A DNA stretch of 64,000 nt from Segniliparus rotundus DSM 44985. Its GTDB lineage: Bacteria > Actinomycetota > Actinomycetes > Mycobacteriales > Mycobacteriaceae. A model generated the notes under the pieces. That model saw only the letters and a program-made list of their open reading frames with translations, made no database searches and was not told where the DNA came from. Position numbers and translations under genes: made by a program. The stretch lies in contig NC_014168.1 in NCBI RefSeq assembly GCF_000092825.1, forward strand, positions 2,099,946 to 2,163,945, given 5' to 3'. How positions within the stretch are numbered: position 1 is the first letter of the stretch; every line of letters starts with the position of its first letter. This document shows positions 45,544 to 52,881 of this stretch, piece by piece.

Positions 45544-45833
45544 CCGCGCGCCCCTCTGACGCGACGCTTGCGGATACTGCCGGGGGCCAGGCCCCACGGG
45601 TTCGCGTCGCAGGCCGCCTCTCGGCGGTTCGCGCGCATGACCGCCTCGACGTCGGCCTCGGTCAAGCGCCACCGCTTGCCGAGCTTGGAGCCGGGAGCGC
45701 GCCGCGCCCGCAGCTCTTTCTCCAACCAGCTCGTGGAGCAGCCGAGCACGGTTGCGGCCTCAGCCGGGGAGTACGTGCGAGGGGAGAGCCTCAGTTCGGG
45801 GCGCTCCCCGTCGGGCTGGCCTTTCCCGGTCAT
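45540..45833 (-). CDS. HTH excisionase-like DNA-binding protein
   Basis: A 97-residue protein with a MerR/excisionase-type winged helix: TYSPAEAATVLGCSTSWLEK, then KLGKRWRLTEADVEAVM. ATG 45833 overlaps the stop of the preceding gene (ATGA), and its own stop overlaps the ParB-like GTG. It could be the excisionase or an early regulator. Confidence 0.75.
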   Translation of the reverse strand: MTGKGQPDGERPELRLSPRTYSPAEAATVLGCSTSWLEKELRARRAPGSKLGKRWRLTEADVEAVMRANRREAACDANPWGLAPGSIRKRRVRGARG

Positions 45834-46060
45834 CGCCGCGCCTCCGGGCTCGCTTTCGCGAGGATGCTCCCGCGCGTGGTCCCCAATGCCTTCGCCACAG
45901 CGGTCAGCTCCCAAAGCTGGAAGGTCTCGGGCGCGCTCAAACGCTTCCGCAGCGTCGTCTCCGACATGAGCGCCGCAGCGGCGACGCGGGGCACCGAGGA
46001 GCGTTGAGCGCGAATCAAATCAAGCAAGATCGGCCGAATGACCGCGTCTTCGTGTTTCAT
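45830..46060 (-). CDS. Cro-like HTH regulator, first early gene
   Basis: A 76-residue HTH protein (PRVAAAALMSETTLRKRLSA, then LTAVAKALGTTRGSILAK). ATG 46060 is preferred to ATG 46099 because the latter lies in a probable -10 (TATGTT). It heads the minus-strand replication operon and faces the repressor gene across an operator region, so a Cro-type role is likely. Confidence 0.7.
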   Translation of the reverse strand: MKHEDAVIRPILLDLIRAQRSSVPRVAAAALMSETTLRKRLSAPETFQLWELTAVAKALGTTRGSILAKASPEARR

Positions 46061-46124
46061 GCCGTCGAACAAACCACCCCCACACCCCGGATGCAACATA
46101 GAAAGCCCAGGTCAAGGACAAGAA

Positions 46125-46358
46125 TTGCACATGTGAGCAATTTAGCCCCCTCACCGGCGCGCTCACGGGGAAAAAGCCCAGGCCACGGGTGCGCATGGCG
46201 TGCCCGCACATTTCGGGCCGAGATTGCACACCTGTGCATTACTGAGACCGGGGCCGCTGTCCGCGCAAAATCAAAGTGATTCATATCACTCATTTTTTTA
46301 TAAAGTGCTCAAAAGCAAGTTTTTCCCGATACATGACGGTTTTATGCACATTTGAGCA
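46125..46358. promoter_or_regulatory. Lysogeny-switch operators, three dyads
   Basis: Three copies of TGCACA-N2-TGTGCA are spread over the divergent region: 46126-46139 (TGCACATGTGAGCA), 46225-46238 (perfect, TGCACACCTGTGCA) and 46345-46358 (TGCACATTTGAGCA). The first lies just upstream of the putative leftward promoter, the third overlaps the presumed repressor start. A different dyad, GTGAT-N4-ATCAC, lies at 46276-46289 next to a TATAAA. Confidence 0.8.
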
Positions 46359-46768
46359 CAGAGAGCGCGTCAGAAGGTCAGCAACCCGGACCAGGGCGCG
46401 AGTCCGGCACCGCAGAGTTGGAACCTAGTGTGGTGGAAGAAGAACCCCGAGAAGAGGGCGCCGCCCCGGACCTCGGATACGCGGTCCCCATGGAACACGC
46501 GGCCCTCTTCAACAAGCATGTGGGCGCCGAGATCGCCCTATGGCGCAGGGTGCTCGACATGGGCCAAGACGAGTTCGCCGCGATGGTCGGCATCGAGCGC
46601 TCGCGGCTCTCGAAGATCGAGAACGGCAAGCTTGCCGCGCGAATGGACGAGTTCCTGGCGGTCGCAGCCCTAGTCGATACTAATGTCGTAGATCTCTTGC
46701 AGCCCGCTTACCACCGCTACCACGGCCAGATAAGCACGAAGAGCGGCCCTGCTCTGCCGGGAGCTTAG
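46352..46768 (+). CDS. XRE-family phage repressor
   Basis: A 138-residue protein with a disordered acidic N-terminus and an XRE HTH: IALWRRVLDMGQDEFAAMVG then IERSRLSKIENGKLAARMDE. The start is uncertain: TTG 46352 has no ribosome-binding site and lies in the third operator, so leaderless expression or a later GTG (46430) or ATG (46490) is possible. It should bind the TGCACA dyads and maintain lysogeny. Its 3' end overlaps a convergent gene by 99 bp. Confidence 0.75.
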   Translation: MSTESASEGQQPGPGRESGTAELEPSVVEEEPREEGAAPDLGYAVPMEHAALFNKHVGAEIALWRRVLDMGQDEFAAMVGIERSRLSKIENGKLAARMDEFLAVAALVDTNVVDLLQPAYHRYHGQISTKSGPALPGA

Positions 46769-46939
46769 CACCTCGAACGGCCCAAACACGTCGAAAACCG
46801 TGATCTTCCGGTCCTCGCCCGCCCGCACCTCGGCAACCTTTTCGGAGAGCCGCTCCAAAAGCGGGACCGTCCTCGGATCAGCCCGCAGCCGTGCCGACAC
46901 CGCCTCGAACTCGCTCAGCCGCCTTCCATCCGAGCGCAT
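46670..46939 (-). CDS. Small prophage protein convergent with repressor
   Basis: An 89-residue product from ATG 46939 with AAAAGGGG upstream; FEAVSARLRADPRTVPLLER then KITVFDVFGPFEVLSSRQSR. It overlaps the repressor gene by 99 bp tail to tail. TTGACA sequences lie before it on the minus strand. Unknown function. Confidence 0.6.
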   Translation of the reverse strand: MRSDGRRLSEFEAVSARLRADPRTVPLLERLSEKVAEVRAGEDRKITVFDVFGPFEVLSSRQSRAALRAYLAVVAVVSGLQEIYDISID

Positions 46940-46993
46940 CGTAAAACCCCTTTTCGTGTCAACCTCCCCGCCTGCCCCCCTATTGTCAAGAAA

Positions 46994-47030
46994 GGCGGCT
47001 CGTGGAACCTCGGGGGTTCCGCGAGCCGCC
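46994..47030 (-). terminator. Terminator of triple CxxC gene
   Basis: A 16-bp stem with one G-U pair (GGCGGCTCGTGGAACC / GGTTCCGCGAGCCGCC), loop TCGGG, followed on the minus strand by TTTCTTG. It begins 26 bp past the stop of the gene at 47056. Confidence 0.8.
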
Positions 47031-47055
47031 GCTTGCCCGAACTACCGCCTCGTCA

Positions 47056-47301
47056 TCAAAGGGCCGCAGACTCGTCATCGCCCGCGGGCGCAGCGACACC
47101 GCAATGCGGACACAGGCGCTCTTCCACCCTCGGCGAAGTGGCGCCGCAATGCGGACACAGGCGCTCCTTCGCCCTCGGCGAAGTGGCGCCGCAATGCGGG
47201 CACAGGTGCTCCCTGGCCGTCTTCGAGGCTGGCCCCCGTCGCAGCCGTTCGGACTCCCCCTGCCCTTCGCCGTCGGACCGCTTCACAGAATCTTGAACCA
47301 T
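47056..47301 (-). CDS. Triple CPHCG zinc-knuckle protein
   Basis: An 81-residue protein whose second half is three near-identical 15-residue units, each LCPHCGATSPR plus four residues, encoded by a 45-bp tandem repeat (starting 47101, 47146 and 47191). Each unit supplies one CxxC, so pairs of units could bind zinc. The charged N-terminus (SVKRSDGEGQGESERLRR) has no known domain. ATG 47301 with AAGGAG 13 bases away. A nucleic-acid-binding role is likely but unproven. Confidence 0.65.
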   Translation of the reverse strand: MVQDSVKRSDGEGQGESERLRRGPASKTAREHLCPHCGATSPRAKERLCPHCGATSPRVEERLCPHCGVAAPAGDDESAAL

Positions 47302-47482
47302 GCTCTAGCCATTTCTCCTTGTAATCCGATACCCCACCGTTCGTCGCCGACCGCCGGGAACTGTACGCTTCCGGATCGTACACAGTAAACATTTTTAATG
47401 CAATAGCAACATTATAATCTGTTAATTCACATTTAACGTCGAAAAATAACATTTTCTGTCTGTCGATAGTAGGATTGGCAAC
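47302..47482. promoter_or_regulatory. AT-rich divergent promoter region
   Basis: About 100 bp (47380-47480) are strikingly AT-rich for this genome. ATTATAAT at 47411-47418 supplies a TATAAT on each strand, so one site could serve both the CxxC gene and the HTH/seven-TM pair. No good -35 is evident. Confidence 0.5.
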
Positions 47483-47830
47483 GTGCGAAGACTGGCAGAC
47501 GCGATGGCGGACAACCTGCGTGGGCTGGCGGCCAAGCGGGGGCTCAAGTACACCGAGATAGCCGCGCTCACCGGCATCCACCCCGTCCACGTCAAACGGC
47601 TGTTGAGCAAAGAGACCAAGATGAACGTGGACGCGGCGCACATCTTCGCCCACCACCTCGGCACGGACGTGGTGGCGCTCGTGGCGGCTTCGCTCGAAGA
47701 CGTGCCCGACCTACCCACACGCGCTGACGAGGAGGAAGAGCGAGCGGCCATCGGGGACGAGATCCTGCGTGAGGCGATCGGGCGCGGCGAGAATGCACCC
47801 AAAAAGCCGCGGAGATGGAAAAAGGACTGA
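47483..47830 (+). CDS. HTH protein paired with seven-TM gene
   Basis: A 115-residue protein: an XRE-type HTH (AAKRGLKYTEIAALTGIHPV, HVKRLLSKE) followed by a helical acidic linker and a basic tail (KKPRRWKKD). GTG 47483 has AGGA nine bases upstream. It lies seven bases before the membrane protein gene, so the two form an operon. A regulator of the pair, or a phage-cargo immunity gene, is likely. Confidence 0.75.
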   Translation: MRRLADAMADNLRGLAAKRGLKYTEIAALTGIHPVHVKRLLSKETKMNVDAAHIFAHHLGTDVVALVAASLEDVPDLPTRADEEEERAAIGDEILREAIGRGENAPKKPRRWKKD

Positions 47831-47837
47831 CAACCGC

Positions 47838-48593
47838 ATGAGCACACTCAACGCGTACGTCCCCCCGGCGCTTCTCAACCAGATCGCCTCCCTCGTCGTG
47901 GCCGCGACCGCCGCCGTCCTACTCGCTGCCGCAGCCCGAAGGAAGCGCTCCTCAGCCAAGGCCCGGTTCACCGCAGGCCTGGTCGCCGCCGCCGCGGGGC
48001 ACCTTTCCCTGCTGTCCTACATGGCAGTCGGCCCGTGGTTGCACCGCCACGCGGGCTTGATGAACCTCCCCGTCTTCTGCGGATACTCCCTCCTGGTCCT
48101 CTCCTCCTACCTCTACGGGACCGACACATGGCGCAAAGTGGTCGATTACGGGGAAGCCAGAAGCGTCTGGCCGCGCATCGCCGTGGCCTTGACCGCGATA
48201 TCCATCGTCGGCATGAGTGTCGTCTATTTCGGCACCAAGCTGTGCAACCAGGCCATACCCGATCCGGGGAGCCATCACGGCGCGTGGAGCTTCGCCGCGG
48301 TGCTCCTGCAGACAACGGGCCTGCTGCCCACCCACGTCGCGGCCGGCGTGTACGCGCGCAAGCACCTACCGGGCCGGAGAATGAGGACTGCGCGAAGGCT
48401 CCTGCTCGCCTACGCGGGCGCGGGCGTTCTCTTCTCCCTGCTCATGATCTCCATCCGATTCAACACCCCCTTGCTGCGATGGGGCAAAGAGCCCATGTAC
48501 CTCACTGCGGCCGTCCTGCAGTTCATCAGCCACGCCAGCCTCGCGGTCGCATCATGGAGTTATAGCGAGAAAGCACTGGGCGACGACGACTGA
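47838..48593 (+). CDS. Seven-TM membrane protein, prophage cargo
   Basis: A 251-residue protein with seven hydrophobic helices and short loops, N-terminus probably outside. The layout resembles the actinobacterial MAB_1171c-type putative transporters that sit next to XRE regulators, but sequence similarity was not tested. It is the last prophage gene before attR, the usual place for lysogenic-conversion or defence cargo. ATG 47838 follows the HTH gene by seven bases. Confidence 0.65.
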   Translation: MSTLNAYVPPALLNQIASLVVAATAAVLLAAAARRKRSSAKARFTAGLVAAAAGHLSLLSYMAVGPWLHRHAGLMNLPVFCGYSLLVLSSYLYGTDTWRKVVDYGEARSVWPRIAVALTAISIVGMSVVYFGTKLCNQAIPDPGSHHGAWSFAAVLLQTTGLLPTHVAAGVYARKHLPGRRMRTARRLLLAYAGAGVLFSLLMISIRFNTPLLRWGKEPMYLTAAVLQFISHASLAVASWSYSEKALGDDD

Positions 48594-48776
48594 AAGCCCG
48601 GACACAAAACGCGACGAGCTTAAGAAGACGAACAACCACCGCCCAGCGGCCCCGCCAAAACCATGTTGACCCGGTCAACAAACCAGCCGTAAACACCAGG
48701 AGGCAAAAGACCCCGAAAAGCACTGCGCTAACCTGAAATCGCTGATAAAACCGCGCGACCTGCAAGGAAACCGGGA

Positions 48777-48796
48777 GTTCGAGTCCCCTCAGCTCC
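48777..48796 (+). other. attR: right attachment core
   Basis: GTTCGAGTCCCCTCAGCTCC matches the tRNA-Ala 3' end (29249-29268) in 19 of 20 positions. No tRNA is formed around it. It marks the right end of the prophage. Confidence 0.85.
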
Positions 48797-48817
48797 GCAA
48801 GAGAACACAGCGCGGGA

Positions 48818-48873
48818 AGACAACAGAGTGCGGGCGGGCCGGAAATTTCCGGCCCGCCCGCACTCTGTTGTCT
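48818..48873. terminator. Perfect 28-bp palindrome, bidirectional terminator
   Basis: An uninterrupted inverted repeat centred on AAATTT (48843-48848) with 28-bp arms, very GC-rich inside and flanked by A/T. It separates the prophage end from the host gene at 48915. It would fold as a very strong hairpin in either transcript or form a cruciform. Confidence 0.8.
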
Positions 48874-48914
48874 GGATCAGTGCCTTGTGGCTCAAGCCCC
48901 GACGAGGTTGAGCC

Positions 48915-49238
48915 TTACTTCGTCCAGCGGTCTTTGCCGTCAGAGCCCTTCGAACAGGTCAGCTTGGCGCCATCGCTCGCGGTCGCGGACTTGCCTTCCT
49001 GCTCCTTTGCGCAAAACTGACCGGGGGTCGCGCTGTCGGCCGACGTCCAGCGGTCTTTGCCGTCAGAGCCCTTCGAACAGGTCAGCTTGGCGCCATCGCT
49101 CGCGGTCGCGGACTTGCCTTCCTGGTCCTTTGCGCAAAACTGACCGACGCCCGGCTGCGGGTCGGCCGACGCGCTCGGGGCGGAAAAACCGCCCAACAAG
49201 GCCGTGCCGACAAATAAAGAGGTCATGAACTTTTTCAT
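48915..49238 (-). CDS. Secreted protein with two 41-residue repeats
   Basis: A 107-residue product with signal peptide (MKKFMTSLFVGTALLGGF, cut near SASA) and two almost identical repeats each containing QFCAKxQEGKSATASDG and LTCSKGSDGKDRW, one Cys pair per repeat. ATG 49238 is used; a longer start to 49286 would spoil the signal peptide. It is likely a small disulfide-bonded exported domain used in tandem. Family not recognised. Confidence 0.8.
   Translation of the reverse strand: MKKFMTSLFVGTALLGGFSAPSASADPQPGVGQFCAKDQEGKSATASDGAKLTCSKGSDGKDRWTSADSATPGQFCAKEQEGKSATASDGAKLTCSKGSDGKDRWTK
48921..49147. repeat. Two 104-bp direct repeats, period 123 bp
   Basis: 48921-49024 and 49044-49147 are nearly identical (the one difference I see is GCTCC against GGTCC). 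They encode the tandem repeats of the secreted protein, pointing to a very recent duplication. Confidence 0.9.
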
Positions 49239-49492
49239 CGCACCATCTTTCTCGATATGTGACGAGCCTCTCCGGCTCGTGCGCACAGTACCACGGCGCT
49301 TTCGCCCTTCCGTTCTCGCGCATACGGCACACTGCGGTTAGAGCGGCACTTGCGTGGCACAGCCCATACCTGTTTTAGCCTAGAAGAGACATGTGCGCCC
49401 TGCTAAGATTTTCCGCAGTGAGTTGTGTCAATTCAATTAACATGGATGGTCTCTTTTCCGGGGCCTGGAAATGCACGGTGAAAGGCGGCGTG

Positions 49493-49960
49493 ATGAGCCA
49501 AGGCGGCGGTGAGGCCCGCAAAGAGCGCAAGCCGGGTTTGCTGAAGCAAAAGTGGCTGTACATCGTGGCTGTTCTTGTCGTCGCCCTCGTCGCGCTCGCC
49601 ATCGACCGAATCGACAGCATGTATTTCCAGACGACGAACGACAAGGCCACGCCGAAAAACGCGGGCGACGTCGTGAAATTCATTCCGAAACACGTCACGT
49701 TCGAGCTCACTGGCGACATGGGCGGCAGCGGACAAGCCACCTACCTCGATGTCGACGCGCAGCCGCATGACGTCACGTTGACCTCGCTGCCCTGGTCGTA
49801 CACCGAGACGACCTATCTCACCACTGCCTCCGCCACCATCGTCGCGCGTGTTCAGGGCGACAACCTCACCTGCCGCATCCTCGTGGACGGCGTGCTCAAA
49901 AAGGAGAACTCCTTGACGAACCCCGGCGCAACAGTCACTTGCGTGGTCTTGTCCGCATGA
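49493..49960 (+). CDS. MmpS-family protein
   Basis: A 155-residue protein: one N-terminal membrane helix (WLYIVAVLVVALVALAI), then a beta-rich extracytoplasmic domain with HVTFELTGDMGGSGQATYLD, LTSLPWSYTETT and LTCRILVDGVLKKE. This is the MmpS pattern; MmpS proteins work with MmpL exporters of lipids or siderophores. ATG 49493 has GAAAGGCGG upstream. Its stop overlaps the mmpL start (ATGA), so the pair is coupled. Confidence 0.93.
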   Translation: MSQGGGEARKERKPGLLKQKWLYIVAVLVVALVALAIDRIDSMYFQTTNDKATPKNAGDVVKFIPKHVTFELTGDMGGSGQATYLDVDAQPHDVTLTSLPWSYTETTYLTTASATIVARVQGDNLTCRILVDGVLKKENSLTNPGATVTCVVLSA

Positions 49961-52881
49961 GCCAGCCGATCAGCGCGATCCCGCCCACGAAGAGGCCTTT
50001 TTTCGCGAAGACCATCCGCGCCCTCGCGGTGCCTGTCATCATCTTCTGGTTGCTCTTCGCCGCCGTGGTGGAGATCTTCCCGCCGCAGATCGACACTTCC
50101 TCCATCACGCTCGCGGGACCGATGGTCCCGCTCGACTCGCCATCGCAGAAAGCGATGCTGCACATCGGGGATGTGTTCCACGAGTCCACGTCCACCAGTA
50201 TCGTCATGATCGTCCTGGAGGCCGACGGGCGCAAACTCGACGCCCAGGACCACCAGTACTACGACGACTTGCTCCGGAGGCTGCAAGCGGACAAAAAGCA
50301 CGTCCAGTACGTCATGGACCTGTGGGGGAAAAAAGTCACGTCCGCCGGCGCGCAGTCCAACGACGGCAAATCCGCGTACGTGCTGGTGCGCCTGTCCGGC
50401 AACATCGGCGAGGCGGAGGCCACCGAATCGGTGAACGCGGTGCGAAACCGCGTTTGGGCCGACACGCACCCCCAGCAGTACCCGAACACGCCAGGGCTCA
50501 AGCCAGTTCCGCAAGGGCTGAAAGTCTACGTCACCGGGCCCGCGGCCCTGGCTTCGGACACGATCCAGGTCGCCACCGACAGCATGCGATGGATCTTGTA
50601 TCTGACGCTGTTCATGATCATCGTGCGGATGCTGCTCCTCTACCGATCGCCCATAGCCGCAATCCTGCAGTACGTCGTGGTGGTCACCGAACTGCTCGCG
50701 GCCCGGGGCTTGGTCTCGGCCCTGGCGAACATGCACTTGATCCCGATCTCGACCTTCGCGGCGAACTTCGTGGTGACGATTGTCCTCGGCGCGGGGACGG
50801 ACTACGGGTTCTTCCTGGTCGGACGCTACCGCGAAGCCCGCGCCCAAGGGCAAAGCAACGAGGACGCCTACTACGACGCCGTGCGCGGGGTCACGCACGT
50901 CATTCTGGGCTCTGGCTTCGCGGTGACCGGCGCGATGTTCTGCCTCGGCTTCACCCGTCTGAACTACTTCAGCACGATGGCGGGAGCCTGCTGCGTGGGC
51001 ATGCTGCTGACCACGCTGATCGCCCTGACGATGGGCCTGGCGATGCTCGCCTTGGGCGGCAAGTTCGGCTGGTACGACCCGAAGCAACAGGCTTCGAACA
51101 GGGGGTGGCGCAAGGTCGGCGCCATTGTCGTCCGGTGGCCGGTCCCGGTGCTCGCCGCGAGCTCGGTCCTGGTCGTCATCGGAGCCGTCACCGTGTTGAC
51201 CTACCACGTCGACTACGACGATCAGCACTCCCAACCGGATTGGACCGCGTCCAACCTCGGCTTCCAAGCCGCCGACCGGCACTTCCCGCCCGGCAAGATG
51301 AACACCGAGATGCTCATGGTCGAAGCGGACCACGATCTGCGCAACCCTGCGGACATGGTCGCCATCGAGCGCGTCGCGAAGACGATCTTCCGCGTCCCTG
51401 GGATCGCGGAAGTGCAAGGCATCACCCGGCCCGAGGGGCATCCGCTCGAACACGCCACGCTCGCGTACGCGCTCGGCAACAACGCGTCGAACTCCGCGGC
51501 GACGCTGGAAGTGACCAAAGACAACATCGCCAAGATGGAGCAGTTGGCCGAGGTCACGACGCACACAGAACTCATCTCGGAGAAACAGCTGTCCGTGCTC
51601 AAGGACCAACTCGCCCTCCAAGAAGAGCAAGCGGACATCTCGCACGACTCGCTGGCTTCCGCCCAACGCCTCACTGCTCTGACCGACCAGATCCGAAACG
51701 ACGTGGGCTATCTCGACGACTATCTGCGCCCGTTCCGAAACTACTTCTACTGGGAGACCAACTGTTGGGAGCTGCCCTGGTGCTGGGTGGGCAGATCGAC
51801 ATTCGACATGTTGGACCAGTTCGACAAACAAGCTGACGAGACCGCGATCAGCATGAACAACGCCCAACGCACAGACGCGCTGCAGCCGAGGATCATCGCG
51901 CTCACCAAACAGAACATCGCGCTGACCGAAGAGACGATCGCGCAGACGAAGAAGCAGCTCGATCTGACACGCGAGCAGATCAGCATCCAAAAAGCACAGT
52001 TGACGCTGACCGAGTCCGGGCTTCCGGACGCGCTGCCGATAGGGAAGGCATACGACGACGCCCGCAACGACGAGGTGTTCTACATGCCCCCGTCCGCGTT
52101 CGTCAACCCGGACTTCAAGATCGGGCTCGAGTTCTTCATGTCCTCGGACGGCAAGGCCACCCGGTTCATCATCACGCACGAAGGCGACGCGCTGAGCGAG
52201 GCGGGCGTGCAGCACGCGCGGGCTGTCCTTGAAGCAACCGCGCAGGGCATCAAAGGGACTTCTCTCGCTGGGTCGAAAATTTATCTCGGCGGCGCGGGAT
52301 CGAATTACATGGACATCCAGGACGCGGCCGATCTCGACTTCGTCATCGCGGCGATCTGCGCCTTCGCGCTGATCTTCTTGATCATGCTGTTCATCACCAA
52401 GAGCCTCGGCGCAGCGCTGACCATTGTCGCCACGGTGGCGTTCTCTTACACCGGGGCGTTCGGCATGGGCGTCCTGATCTGGCAGCACATCCTGCACAAA
52501 CCGCTCAGCTGGCTCGTGCTCCCCATCTCCTTCATCATCATCGTGGCGGTGGGCTCGGACTACAACCTGATGCTCATCTCCAGGTACAAAGAAGAGGTCG
52601 CCACCGGAGCCGGGCTGAAGACTGCCCTCATCCGGGCGATGGGATCAACGGGCGCCATTGTCACCACTGCGGGCGCTATCTTCGCGGGCACGATGTTCGG
52701 CATGCTCATCAGCCATCTCAACAGCATCCGGCAAGTGGGCACCACCGTCGGCATCGGCCTGTTGATGGACACGCTCCTGATCCGCACATTCGTCACACCG
52801 TCCATCGCCACCCTGCTCGGGCGCTGGTTCTGGTGGCCGATGCGGGTGCGTCCCCGCCCAGTCAGCCTGCTCAGGAAGTGA
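49957..52881 (+). CDS. MmpL-family RND transporter
   Basis: A 974-residue MmpL with about 12 membrane helices in two halves. Signature sequences GAGTDYGFFLVGRYREAR and VGSDYNLMLISRYKEE hold the conserved Asp-Tyr pairs for proton relay. A large periplasmic loop with a long coiled coil (about residues 530-690) lies between TM7 and TM8, as in siderophore- or glycolipid-type MmpLs. Coupled to mmpS. It ends convergently with a DsbA-like gene, overlapping by 11 bp. The exported lipid is unknown. Confidence 0.94.
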   Translation: MSQPISAIPPTKRPFFAKTIRALAVPVIIFWLLFAAVVEIFPPQIDTSSITLAGPMVPLDSPSQKAMLHIGDVFHESTSTSIVMIVLEADGRKLDAQDHQYYDDLLRRLQADKKHVQYVMDLWGKKVTSAGAQSNDGKSAYVLVRLSGNIGEAEATESVNAVRNRVWADTHPQQYPNTPGLKPVPQGLKVYVTGPAALASDTIQVATDSMRWILYLTLFMIIVRMLLLYRSPIAAILQYVVVVTELLAARGLVSALANMHLIPISTFAANFVVTIVLGAGTDYGFFLVGRYREARAQGQSNEDAYYDAVRGVTHVILGSGFAVTGAMFCLGFTRLNYFSTMAGACCVGMLLTTLIALTMGLAMLALGGKFGWYDPKQQASNRGWRKVGAIVVRWPVPVLAASSVLVVIGAVTVLTYHVDYDDQHSQPDWTASNLGFQAADRHFPPGKMNTEMLMVEADHDLRNPADMVAIERVAKTIFRVPGIAEVQGITRPEGHPLEHATLAYALGNNASNSAATLEVTKDNIAKMEQLAEVTTHTELISEKQLSVLKDQLALQEEQADISHDSLASAQRLTALTDQIRNDVGYLDDYLRPFRNYFYWETNCWELPWCWVGRSTFDMLDQFDKQADETAISMNNAQRTDALQPRIIALTKQNIALTEETIAQTKKQLDLTREQISIQKAQLTLTESGLPDALPIGKAYDDARNDEVFYMPPSAFVNPDFKIGLEFFMSSDGKATRFIITHEGDALSEAGVQHARAVLEATAQGIKGTSLAGSKIYLGGAGSNYMDIQDAADLDFVIAAICAFALIFLIMLFITKSLGAALTIVATVAFSYTGAFGMGVLIWQHILHKPLSWLVLPISFIIIVAVGSDYNLMLISRYKEEVATGAGLKTALIRAMGSTGAIVTTAGAIFAGTMFGMLISHLNSIRQVGTTVGIGLLMDTLLIRTFVTPSIATLLGRWFWWPMRVRPRPVSLLRK

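Larger units (their letters stand above)
29249..48796. mobile_element. Defective prophage, about 19.5 kb
   Basis: Bounded by the att repeats and containing an integrase next to the tRNA, holin and lysin, terminase small-subunit remnant, primase-like, HNH, PAPS-reductase-like, ParB-like and HTH genes, and a divergent repressor switch. No portal, capsid, tape-measure or large terminase gene is recognised, and many frames are broken, so it cannot make particles by itself. Minus-strand genes dominate from 46 to 32 kb. A satellite element rather than a decayed phage is possible but the truncations argue for decay. Confidence 0.85.

Noticed and set aside
47033-47388. Plus-strand frames over the 45-bp repeat (47033-47296 and 47002-47388)
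   Set aside because: They translate the same repeat as SSTLGEVAPQCGHRR-type units with no ribosome-binding site; the minus frame gives regular CxxC units, a start and a terminator.
47411-47418. Full sigma-70 promoter on both strands
   Set aside because: TATAAT is present on each strand but no acceptable -35 at 16-18 bp was found, so only a promoter region is reported.
49852-52497. An 881-codon minus-strand open frame
   Set aside because: Antisense shadow of mmpL: no start signal, His/Arg/Asp-rich composition, no recognisable domain.
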